IMG/VR virus record: IMGVR_UViG_3300030331_005786
Span: 1 to 35,547 of that record
DNA length: 35,547 nt
Direction: 5' to 3' (one strand)
DNA from: a virus
Position numbers and translations under genes: made by a program. Shown here piece after piece: positions 1 through 6,708 of this stretch; the stretch's first letter is position 1, and each line of letters begins with the position of its first letter. Under the pieces are notes generated by a model, which did no database searches, was not told the origin of the DNA, and saw only the letters and a list, made by a program, of their open reading frames with translations.

Positions 1-164
1 ATTTTCATATCCACAGGTACTTTATTATCTCTTTGAAATTTCCAACCTTCTCCTTCTAATATTTCAATTAATCTATCCTCTTTATCCTGATGCCATACTA
101 AATCAAGTTCATCAACATTAGATGAAAATTCTCTTATATTATTTTGATCTGAGTAGGGTTTCAT
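1..164 (-). CDS. Conserved phage protein, truncated at window edge
   Basis: An open frame of about 54 codons runs from an ATG at 162-164 off the left edge of the window, so only the N-terminus is present. The peptide begins MKPYSDQNNIREFSSNVDEL and continues with DLVWHQDKEDR and EILEGEGWKFQRDN. From memory this looks like a small conserved protein of marine T4-like phages whose core is an acidic segment followed by WHxDxEDR. Its function is unknown to me. The start codon overlaps the TGA stop of the upstream gene (ATGA), which indicates translational coupling. The reading is clear, but no function can be assigned. Confidence 0.75.
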   Translation of the reverse strand, partial: MKPYSDQNNIREFSSNVDELDLVWHQDKEDRLIEILEGEGWKFQRDNKVPVDMK

Positions 165-457
165 TTTTCTAAATAAGGATGAAATAATATATCTACTACT
201 TTAGCGTCTTTTTTAATTGATTCTCCATCTATTTCAACTTCAGCTGGGTATACTTGTACATCTTCCCCATACCAATATTTTATTCTATAACCACCAGTTT
301 CTAGTAGTTCTACTAATAAACCTCTTTTATAATCTTTTTCTTCAGCCTGTAGAATGACTTCTTTACCTCTAGGTAAAATTAAAGCAGCCCCAGGGACTTT
401 AGAATCATCTTCTTTTTTTTGTTCTATTATATATTTTTTTAAATCAAATTTATCCAT
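161..457 (-). CDS. Hypothetical protein with capsid-targeting-like N-terminus
   Basis: Encodes about 98 residues starting MDKFDLKKYIIEQKK from the ATG at 455-457. An upstream in-frame TTG at 461-463 is possible but lies inside the preceding gene. The ATG shares one base with that gene's stop (TAATG), which favours the ATG. The N-terminus is a short amphipathic segment containing IIE, like the first residues of several other proteins in this block. The rest (VPGAALILPRGKEVILQAEE, then GGYRIKYWYGEDVQVYPAEVE) looks like a small all-beta domain and ends FHPYLEK. I do not recognise a family. It may be a packaged virion protein, by analogy with its neighbours. Confidence 0.75.
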   Translation of the reverse strand: MDKFDLKKYIIEQKKEDDSKVPGAALILPRGKEVILQAEEKDYKRGLLVELLETGGYRIKYWYGEDVQVYPAEVEIDGESIKKDAKVVDILFHPYLEK

Positions 458-2061
458 TACCAAAATGTATTCATATTAGCTCCTAAACCTAATTGTTTAG
501 CATATTTAGGTAAGTTACAAGACCAATATCCTGCAGTTGTTCTATCTTTTTTATTTTTACAATTATGTCTATCAGCAAAAGCATTTCTTGCTTTTTTATC
601 TTTAATTTTTACTTTAAGGCTTTGACCTCCACCTGCTGCTCCAAAACTTACTTTTTTAACTTTTTTGGTTTTTGGATCTCTAACATAAACATAAAATTTC
701 TTAGAACCCCCCCTTTTAGGTTTATTTAAAGATACTTCTTTACCTCTAAATTCTGCTTCTTTTACAGCAACAAATTGTTTACCTTTTTTACTACCTCTTA
801 CTTTTTTAGCTACAGTAGCTTTACGCTCTGCTTTAGTCATTGCTTGTGCTTTTTTTCTAGGTAAACATCTTGTAGTAGCTTTACCTTTTTTCATTGTACC
901 ACACTTACCAGTTATATTACCTGATGTGTTAATTCTTACCCAATCTTCTTTACCAAACCAATCTTTTAATGACTCAGCTATTTTATCTATATCTAAGGTT
1001 TTATATCCTGATCCATAAGGTGCAGCTTTACCATCATGATTAGGAGCTACATTTTCATTTTTATATGATTTTTTTCTTTTACCACCTGCTCCCTTAATTT
1101 GTCCTTTACAAACTTTTACTGCTCTGCCTGATAAGTAAGCTGAGGATTTTTCACCTGCTCTTTTTCTTGCTGCAATATAATTTCTACCTCTTTTACAAAG
1201 CTTAGATTTTTTCTTTTTTTCATTTATTTCATCTTCAAAAAGAGGAGTATTAGCTTTTATTACTTGGTTAACTGCAGCTTTAATTTGCTTTTTACCCCAA
1301 TTTTTAGCCTTTTTATATTGTTTTTTAATATAACCAATAACTTCTTCAAGTTGTTCTTCAGTTAATGCCTCAAATGGTAATTCTTCTTCTTCCATATAAC
1401 CATTTGCTACTAACCAATCTCTAACAAAAGCTTCATCATCTTTCATTAATTGTATTTGTAACATTCTAAATGTTCTAGGACCAAAATCTAATTCAATTTG
1501 ATCTCTATTTTTATTTAAAAAATCACCTGTGTCAATATTTTCATTTATTCTATTCATATCTCTATCTGACACCCAATAAGCTGTACTTCCACCAGGTGTT
1601 GCTCCTCCTGATGATGCCATTTTTACATATTTTTCAGCTTCTTCCTTTGAAAATATTCTTGGTTCTTCGTAATCTGATTCTTTACTTTTAACTAAACCTT
1701 TACCTTGTCCTCTACCTTTATTGTAAGTAACATAATATTCTTGTTCTTCATTTAACATAGGAATATCTAGTGGTACTCTTTTACCTTCAAACATACCAAA
1801 ACTACCAACATGAGTTTCAGTTAAAAAATATTTATCTGCTTCACTTACATCTAATCTACCACGAGAATATAATGATCTGGCTTCAGTATATAATTTCATA
1901 TATTCTTTAGAACCAATACGATAAATATTTTCACTTAACGGTATTTGATTGTCTATATGATACTTTAACCCTTCTGATATAGGAGTATGTATAAATTTAC
2001 TTTCTTTGAGTATTAACGTTTTACTCTTATCATCACATGTATTACATCCACATCCACACAT
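457..2061 (-). CDS. Multi-domain basic virion protein (DUF5872-like region)
   Basis: A 534-residue mosaic. Residues 2-9 form a Cys cluster (CGCGCNTC). Residues 29-105 form a segment I associate with marine T4-like phages (GLKYHIDNQIPLSENIYRIG). Residues 280-335 form a Cys-pair basic domain (LCKRGRNYIAARKR, then RAVKVCKGQ) that recurs at 751-800 of the 1071-residue protein. Residues 362-432 resemble DUF5872 (DWVRINTSGNITGKCGT, RCLPRKKAQAMTKAERKA). Residues 452-525 form a C-terminal Cys-pair domain (ADRHNCKNKKDRTTAGYWSC). Long stretches are Lys/Arg-rich, so DNA contact is plausible. Sites such as INE281 and IAE363 lie close to domain boundaries. The likely role is an internal head or other virion protein; no enzyme activity is visible. 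Confidence 0.85.
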   Translation of the reverse strand: MCGCGCNTCDDKSKTLILKESKFIHTPISEGLKYHIDNQIPLSENIYRIGSKEYMKLYTEARSLYSRGRLDVSEADKYFLTETHVGSFGMFEGKRVPLDIPMLNEEQEYYVTYNKGRGQGKGLVKSKESDYEEPRIFSKEEAEKYVKMASSGGATPGGSTAYWVSDRDMNRINENIDTGDFLNKNRDQIELDFGPRTFRMLQIQLMKDDEAFVRDWLVANGYMEEEELPFEALTEEQLEEVIGYIKKQYKKAKNWGKKQIKAAVNQVIKANTPLFEDEINEKKKKSKLCKRGRNYIAARKRAGEKSSAYLSGRAVKVCKGQIKGAGGKRKKSYKNENVAPNHDGKAAPYGSGYKTLDIDKIAESLKDWFGKEDWVRINTSGNITGKCGTMKKGKATTRCLPRKKAQAMTKAERKATVAKKVRGSKKGKQFVAVKEAEFRGKEVSLNKPKRGGSKKFYVYVRDPKTKKVKKVSFGAAGGGQSLKVKIKDKKARNAFADRHNCKNKKDRTTAGYWSCNLPKYAKQLGLGANMNTFW

Positions 2062-2063
2062 AG

Positions 2064-3170
2064 TTACTTAATTATCATATTAGGGTGAGGATTATTCCAT
2101 TGGTACCCACTAATTGGATTTTTTACTATTGTTCCAAATAAACCTGCATCAATAGAATCCTCTAAATTATCAACATCTACTAATACATAGTCACCTGTTT
2201 TAGAATTCATAAATAGGAATGCTCCTACATTTGTTTTCTGAGCATATGCTTCAGCATTTAGTTTTGTTAATTTAATTTTCATTTCAGCTAAATCTTGAAA
2301 ATCAGCAGGACCATTAAAATATTTTTTAGCTAATCCTTTATTAAAAAATACTCCATCTAAAGCTTTTTGAACATCTTTAATTACATCCTGTGATTTTGCT
2401 CCATTTTTTATTGCTTGATTATAAATATTCTTAAGAGAAATATTTATTACCTTATTTTGAGGATCATTTAAAAATTCTTCTAGTTCTTCTCCTTCTAAAT
2501 ATTTTTCTCCTAAAAATGATAAATAATCAAAATCACTTCCTCTACCTGCTTGTTGACCTAATCTACCACCAGTTCCTTTTACTTCTAAATTTTTACCATC
2601 ATAATTTAAATCACCCCCTCCACCTCTATTGTCAATATCATTAAAAGCTAAAGATAAAAATAATTCACCTTTACCAATAGAAGAACCTCCAGCATCTGCT
2701 CCTGGTTCAATATCAATTAAATCCTTTACTAATTTACTTGATAATCCTGTAACTTTTGAGAAATTACCCCTATCTGGAGTATTTCTAAATGATTTAGGAG
2801 TGTAGTTAATAAATTCTTCTGCTTCTGAATCTGCTATTTTATCAATTATATAATCAATTGCTTTATCTCCAACTTTAAAAGAATCTTGTGTATATCCTTT
2901 ATTATTAAGTTTACCTGTTATATCTCCTTTAAATCCTCTATTAGTAATAGATTTAGTGTAAGCTCTTAATTCATCATCAGATAAATCACTTGAATTAATT
3001 ATATCAATTAATTTTTTCTTTAAATCTTCATCCTCATCTTCTTTAATAAGATTTTTTACCATTTCAAATAAAATTTCTTTATCCTTAGGATCATTAATAT
3101 CAGGATATCCTTTAGAAAATTTATATGCTATATTATTTAAATATTTAGTAATTGAATCCATTTTAATCAT
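2064..3170 (-). CDS. PD-(D/E)xK nuclease-like protein
   Basis: Up to 368 residues. The central region carries the pattern of a restriction-endonuclease fold: Glu169 in GKGELFLSLAF, Asp187 in GGGGDLNYDG and the E-x-K pair Glu196/Lys198 in NLEVKGTGGRLGQ. The N-terminal 150 residues are helical and acidic (KEDEDEDLKKK). The C-terminal part continues the fold (AYAQKTNVGAFLFMNSKTGD). The longer ATG start at 3168-3170 overlaps the upstream stop. A second in-frame ATG at 3159-3161 gives MDSITKYLNNIAYKF, which aligns better with the shared N-terminal peptides of this block and may be the true start. It probably cuts DNA. Whether it acts on host or competitor DNA, or is packaged in virions, cannot be read from sequence. 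Confidence 0.8.
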   Translation of the reverse strand: MIKMDSITKYLNNIAYKFSKGYPDINDPKDKEILFEMVKNLIKEDEDEDLKKKLIDIINSSDLSDDELRAYTKSITNRGFKGDITGKLNNKGYTQDSFKVGDKAIDYIIDKIADSEAEEFINYTPKSFRNTPDRGNFSKVTGLSSKLVKDLIDIEPGADAGGSSIGKGELFLSLAFNDIDNRGGGGDLNYDGKNLEVKGTGGRLGQQAGRGSDFDYLSFLGEKYLEGEELEEFLNDPQNKVINISLKNIYNQAIKNGAKSQDVIKDVQKALDGVFFNKGLAKKYFNGPADFQDLAEMKIKLTKLNAEAYAQKTNVGAFLFMNSKTGDYVLVDVDNLEDSIDAGLFGTIVKNPISGYQWNNPHPNMIIK

Positions 3171-3723
3171 CTTTATAAAGATCTGGGTCTATAGGTTCTG
3201 GGTTCAATGCAGCTTCAGAATTTCTTTCTTGCCATTCATATGATATACTATCTTTATTAATTGGACCTCCTGCTGCCCAGGTATTACAAGCTCTTGCTGA
3301 ATGGCATTTAAAATGGTGCATCCAACAATATCCTAAAACACCTTCTTTAACTAAATTAGCTATTTTACTATTACCTTTAAAAGCTATATCAATGTCTTTT
3401 CTAGCATCAGGTTCTTCTACGGGTTCAGAAGTTAATCCTGGTATGCAATCTAACATTCTAGGTGAAATATCAAATGCTACACAATTAGCACACCTAGATT
3501 TAAATGCTGCTTCAAATGTTGTATTCCATTTTTCAGCAACTTTTTCCCAATAATCTCCTGGTTCTTCAACATTTAAAGGGCCATAATTAATATAATCTGA
3601 TCTTATTGCTCTATCTCTATTAGCTGTGTTTAGGGCTACATTTTGAGTAGGAGCAGGGCAAGGCATTAATGCTTCAAATAGTTTTCCTTCTTTTAAATAT
3701 TTTTTTAAATTAAAGTTTATCAT
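3163..3723 (-). CDS. Cys-rich protein, possible metal or Fe-S binding
   Basis: 186 residues. It begins MINFNLKKYLKEGKLFEALM, a clear case of the amphipathic leader found in this block, with LKE12 and LFE17 as candidate protease sites before a Pro/Cys segment. Cysteines lie at 22, 78, 81, 93, 133, 140 and 146. The order CANC (78-81), Cys93, then GYC (131-133) recalls high-potential iron-sulfur proteins. However, the gap between Cys93 and Cys133 is much longer than usual, and two further Cys follow in FKCHSARACNTWAAGGP. I recall the last motif as conserved in marine T4-like phages. Metal binding is a reasonable inference; the cofactor is undetermined. Confidence 0.8.
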   Translation of the reverse strand: MINFNLKKYLKEGKLFEALMPCPAPTQNVALNTANRDRAIRSDYINYGPLNVEEPGDYWEKVAEKWNTTFEAAFKSRCANCVAFDISPRMLDCIPGLTSEPVEEPDARKDIDIAFKGNSKIANLVKEGVLGYCWMHHFKCHSARACNTWAAGGPINKDSISYEWQERNSEAALNPEPIDPDLYKDD

Positions 3724-3735
3724 TTTACTATAATT

Positions 3736-4197
3736 TTAAGTTTCAGTATCTACGGTATCTTCAACATCTACATCAACATTATCTTCTACATCAACATCAA
3801 CTTCTGTATCTTCTCCAGCTTCAGCTCCATCCCCAGGAGCTCCATATCTTAAAATTCTAGCTATATGTTGAACACAATTTTCTTCTTCTGGTAGATTAAG
3901 TAAATAATATTTTTTACCTTCTACTTGTGCAACCCAACTTCTTTGCATCCAAATAAGATAAAAATTTTCATTATTTCTTAAATTAATTCTAAATGTAGTA
4001 GGACGAGGTGCAACCCAATCAATTGAAGCTAAAAATGAATCAAATTCATGAGTTAATAAATCTATAATAACTGCTTTTAACTCAGGAAATTTAGTTAATT
4101 CATCATACTCGATGGCAGCTGCATCTGATTCTTTTTTATCAGAGTATACTTGTTTTACAAGTAGTCTAATTCTTTCTTTAAAATCAGCTTTATTCAT
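3736..4197 (-). CDS. Conserved hypothetical protein with acidic repeat tail
   Basis: 153 residues beginning MNKADFKERIRLLVKQVYSD. Residues 1-120 look like a compact folded domain with a Trp-rich strand region (FYLIWMQRSWVAQVEGKKYY). The last 30 residues are an extremely acidic Asp/Val repeat (VDVDVEDNVDVDVED). A similar D/V tract occurs in the 257-residue protein at 5889-6662 (DVDIDDKE region), suggesting a common role such as binding basic partners or a scaffold. It sits between the Cys-rich protein and a multi-domain protein in the same block. No catalytic motif is visible and I cannot assign a function. Confidence 0.8.
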   Translation of the reverse strand: MNKADFKERIRLLVKQVYSDKKESDAAAIEYDELTKFPELKAVIIDLLTHEFDSFLASIDWVAPRPTTFRINLRNNENFYLIWMQRSWVAQVEGKKYYLLNLPEEENCVQHIARILRYGAPGDGAEAGEDTEVDVDVEDNVDVDVEDTVDTET

Positions 4198-4205
4198 ATC
4201 TTATT

Positions 4206-5696
4206 TTAAATAGCAGAAGTTTTCAAAAATTCTTTATCCCTATCATTTATAACTTTATCCATAGTTGCTTGTATAGTACTTGGGGCATCATTTAAATTAC
4301 CAACAAATCCTGGTTTTCTAATTGATACTAATGTTATGTCTCCATCACTATCCACTGTATATGATCCACCTTCATAAGCACGATCATTTATATCTATATC
4401 AAAAGAACCTTCTTCTAATCCTCTTGATATCTTTACATTATCTTCAGGTTGTTCTAATTTAATTGCTGCTACGACTTTTCTTGCAGCTTTTTCAGTGTCT
4501 TCTATTGTTGCGGGACCGCTTGCTTCTTTAAGCTTTTTTTTTTTACCTACTCCAAATTCTTTCTTGAAATAGCCTTTAGGTAAACCTTCTTTAATTCCTT
4601 CACCAAATGCAGCTTTAATTGAACCACATACTCTAGCAGCTCCCTTTTTACCGTATTTAGGTTCATTATCATCAAGGCATTGATCAAATGGATATGATTT
4701 TTCATTTACAGATCTCATTTGTTTAATAGTTTCTTTAATATTTTTTAATGATACACTACCTATACCTCTTTTTCTTCTTTTAGTATCACCAGATGGCTCC
4801 ATTTCTTTATTACCTTTTCTATCAAATCCTCCTACTTCATTAAGATTAGTATCTATTAAATTATCAAGTAATTTAACAAATGCAGTTTTTTGTTTAGAAT
4901 TTAAAACTCCTTGATCAATTTGATTTCTAAGTGATCTTAATAAAGCCATTTCACCTTGATTTAAACTATGACCTTCTTCTAATTTTGTAGGTTTATCATC
5001 AGATAAATCTCTTAAAAACTGTAGTACTTTTGCAAATTTTTGATTTTTAGAATAATCTACTTGTTCTTTATCTTGTATAGTATCATAAATAGATAACATT
5101 GTTTTTGCAAGATCACTAGCATTCTGAACACTATTAGCTAATTTTTGAATTATATTTTGAGGTAAATCTATCTCTTCTAATGCTAATACATCACCATCAA
5201 TTACATCTTGATAATCTTGCATTATAGCACCTAAATATAACTTAGCATCAGCTGTAGACATAGCGTAAATTAAATTTTCTAAAGTTGTTGAAACACCTAA
5301 GGCATCAATTAATTTACTAGCCATAGTTTGAACTTCAGGGTCTCTAGTTTCATTTACTTTTAAATCTTTTTTAATTGTTACCTTATGCATTTTTCCACTT
5401 CCTTCAGGAAATTCAAATTCTTTTTTTCCTGCATCTCTAGCTTTATCTGCTGCTACTATAAATGCATTTGCTTCTTTCATAGGAACCATTAAGGCATCTT
5501 TAATTAATTCAGTCAATCTGTCATTTTTCATAGATTCTGCTTGTTTTTTAGCTATATTAGTTGCACGCCCATACATTACAGCTTCAGCATCTTTACCATA
5601 TTTGTCAACAAGTGCACGCTTGTTTTTTTTCATTTTCATTATGATATCTTCTCTTTTATTGAGTTCTGCTTTAGTAAGCTTTTTTTCGTTGAGCAT
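4206..5696 (-). CDS. Multi-domain virion protein, possible polyprotein
   Basis: 496 residues built of apparently independent modules. Residues 5-116 contain LVDKYGKDAEAVMYGRATNIAKKQ, then a strand pair (KEFEFPEGSGKMHKVTI), a combination I recall from small phage proteins. Residues 117-287 are mostly helical. Residues 333-370 form a Cys-pair module (YPFDQCLDDN, then AARVCGSIKAAFG). Residues 392-496 form an alpha/beta C-terminal domain. Tripeptides matching or close to (I/L)-x-E lie at or near the module edges: LNE4, VNE116, LEE241, LNE287, IKE322, VNE332, IKE370 and LKE391. Cleavage there would release several small proteins. The start ATG is one base beyond the stop of the Hc1-like gene. No enzyme motif is seen. 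Confidence 0.85.
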   Translation of the reverse strand: MLNEKKLTKAELNKREDIIMKMKKNKRALVDKYGKDAEAVMYGRATNIAKKQAESMKNDRLTELIKDALMVPMKEANAFIVAADKARDAGKKEFEFPEGSGKMHKVTIKKDLKVNETRDPEVQTMASKLIDALGVSTTLENLIYAMSTADAKLYLGAIMQDYQDVIDGDVLALEEIDLPQNIIQKLANSVQNASDLAKTMLSIYDTIQDKEQVDYSKNQKFAKVLQFLRDLSDDKPTKLEEGHSLNQGEMALLRSLRNQIDQGVLNSKQKTAFVKLLDNLIDTNLNEVGGFDRKGNKEMEPSGDTKRRKRGIGSVSLKNIKETIKQMRSVNEKSYPFDQCLDDNEPKYGKKGAARVCGSIKAAFGEGIKEGLPKGYFKKEFGVGKKKKLKEASGPATIEDTEKAARKVVAAIKLEQPEDNVKISRGLEEGSFDIDINDRAYEGGSYTVDSDGDITLVSIRKPGFVGNLNDAPSTIQATMDKVINDRDKEFLKTSAI

Positions 5697-5697
5697 A

Positions 5698-5868
5698 TTA
5701 TTTATTTTTATCCTCAGCTACAGATGCTTTTCTATATTCTGAGATAAGTTTTTTAATGTTACCAAGTGCTTTTCTTGCACGACCATGAGCTGCTTTAGAG
5801 GTACCGGCATGTTCTGCTTTAAATGTCTCATAAAGCGCATCAATTTTATCAAAAATTTCTTGCGTCAT
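5698..5868 (-). CDS. Hc1-like histone H1-like DNA-binding protein
   Basis: A 56-residue gene. The ATG is at 5866-5868 and the TAA at 5698-5700. The protein starts MTQEIFDKIDALYETF and its core is SKAAHGRARKALGNIKKL followed by ISEYRKASVAED. This matches the layout of chlamydial/Bacteroidota Hc1-type histone-like proteins: an N-terminal helix, a small-residue patch with (A/G)xRxRK, then L-x-x-(L/I)-x-x-x-x-R-x-x-(S/V). Such proteins bind and compact DNA. It sits directly before the 496-residue protein, with one base between stop and start, and has a variant of the putative late promoter just upstream. A packaged or late-expressed DNA condenser fits the context. The family call is by eye; the gene itself is convincing. 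Confidence 0.8.
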   Translation of the reverse strand: MTQEIFDKIDALYETFKAEHAGTSKAAHGRARKALGNIKKLISEYRKASVAEDKNK

Positions 5869-5875
5869 TACTTTT

Positions 5876-5890
5876 ATTTAATTATAAATT
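5876..5890 (-). promoter_or_regulatory. Variant of putative late promoter element
   Basis: The coding strand reads ATAATTTATAATTAAA just upstream of the Hc1-like start. It shares the TTTATAAT core with the exact elements at 6674, 7685, 12319, 17484 and 30492 but differs on both flanks. It overlaps the stop codon of the preceding gene. This is the weaker of the two variants. Confidence 0.4.
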
Positions 5891-6662
5891 ATACTTTTAC
5901 TACGTGTTTTCTTGTAAAATAAGTGATTGTATTACCAATTTGAGCTAATAATTTTTCATCACCTAATTTTTCAGCTTGTTGTTGGGCTTTAGTTAAAAGA
6001 CCTTGAACGGCTTCTACTTCTGTTGACTCACCAGGAACTGATGTTCTAACACGGATATCTGATTCTGTTTCTTTATCATCAATATCAACATCTTTTTCAA
6101 TATCAATATCAACGTTTTCATCATCAGTAACTTCTACATCTTCTTGCTCAGCTACACCATCACCAGCATAAGTATCTACTTTAGTTCTTATTCTTTTTGG
6201 TTTACCTGCTACTCTACCTCTAAATGTACTTTCATCCATGTCTTTCATTTCTTCGTCCATGTCTTTTTTCATTTCTTCGTCCATGTCCTTTTTCATTTCT
6301 TCATCCACATTAACATAGTAATCAGAAGTACTTTGTCCTACTTTTCTAGGATCTTTTAATGTAACTGACTTGCTTCTAGTAGGGTTATTTTTTTCATTCC
6401 AAGCAACAGCATCCATTTCATCTAAATCTTTTTTATCTTTCATTTCTTCTAAAACTTTTTCTTTAATTTTAGATTTTAATTCAGATAATTTCATTTTAGA
6501 TGATTTTTTCTTCATATCACCTTTCATTTCTTCGTCCATGTCCTTTTTCATTTCTTCGTCCATGTCTTTTTTATACTCTTCTTTAACTTCCTCATCTTTT
6601 TTAGCTTCAGCTAAAAGTGGGTTGTTTTTTAAGTAATTTCTGTAGTTAAATTCGTTTGCCAT
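5889..6662 (-). CDS. Highly charged repeat protein, candidate internal head protein
   Basis: 257 residues, starting MANEFNYRNYLKNNPLLAEA, another capsid-targeting-like leader. It is dominated by charged low-complexity sequence. An 8-residue unit DMDEEMKK is repeated in two clusters, near residues 28-48 and 120-143. The region between them is Lys/Glu helical (SELKSKIKEKVLEEMKDKK), and an Asp/Val tract (DVDIDDKE) follows the second cluster. The last 60 residues look folded (VEAVQGLLTKAQQQAEKLG, then ITYFTRKHVVKV). An exact copy of the putative late promoter lies 11 bases ahead of the ATG. Charge, repeats and leader are typical of internal or scaffold-type head proteins. No known domain is recognised. 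Confidence 0.8.
   Translation of the reverse strand: MANEFNYRNYLKNNPLLAEAKKDEEVKEEYKKDMDEEMKKDMDEEMKGDMKKKSSKMKLSELKSKIKEKVLEEMKDKKDLDEMDAVAWNEKNNPTRSKSVTLKDPRKVGQSTSDYYVNVDEEMKKDMDEEMKKDMDEEMKDMDESTFRGRVAGKPKRIRTKVDTYAGDGVAEQEDVEVTDDENVDIDIEKDVDIDDKETESDIRVRTSVPGESTEVEAVQGLLTKAQQQAEKLGDEKLLAQIGNTITYFTRKHVVKV
6231..6308 (-). repeat. 24-base coding tandem repeat, cluster A
   Basis: About three imperfect copies of a 24-base unit encode DMDEEMKK inside the 257-residue protein. Copies differ by single substitutions or a lost codon pair (the cluster ends MKDMDES). The unit is in frame, so copy-number change would lengthen or shorten the protein without a frameshift. Confidence 0.8.
6522..6572 (-). 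repeat. 24-base coding tandem repeat, cluster B
   Basis: Two further copies of the same DMDEEMKK-encoding 24-base unit lie near the N-terminus of the same protein, about 220 bases from cluster A. The bases are nearly identical to cluster A, which suggests recent internal duplication. Confidence 0.75.
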
Positions 6663-6673
6663 TTTAGTGTTTA

Positions 6674-6688
6674 TTTTATTATAAATAT
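6674..6688 (-). promoter_or_regulatory. Putative late promoter element
   Basis: An exact copy of ATATTTATAATAAAA on the coding strand, 11 bases before the ATG of the 257-residue protein. The same 15-mer stands before four other genes in this window. The TATAAT core and the late sigma factor encoded at 34060-34869 make a late promoter the simplest reading. Confidence 0.6.
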
Positions 6689-6708
6689 ATAAAAATTTAT
6701 TATTGTTA

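Noticed and set aside
458-463. TTG start adding two residues to the 98-residue protein
   Set aside because: An ATG two codons downstream shares a base with the preceding stop and gives the leader form seen in neighbours.
2415-2430. Further TATAAATAT-like strings inside genes (near 2420, 11227 and 25790)
   Set aside because: They lie within coding sequence, lack the TTTTATTA flank and are not next to a start, so they look like chance in AT-rich DNA.
6231-6572. Short regular repeats that could suggest a CRISPR array
   Set aside because: Repeats are contiguous, in frame and encode DMDEEMKK. There are no spacers.
6144-6636. Plus-strand open frames opposite the charged-repeat protein (Phe/Ser/His-rich)
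   Set aside because: They are the complement of the Lys/Asp/Glu-rich coding repeats, have no conserved features, and every well-supported gene here is on the minus strand.
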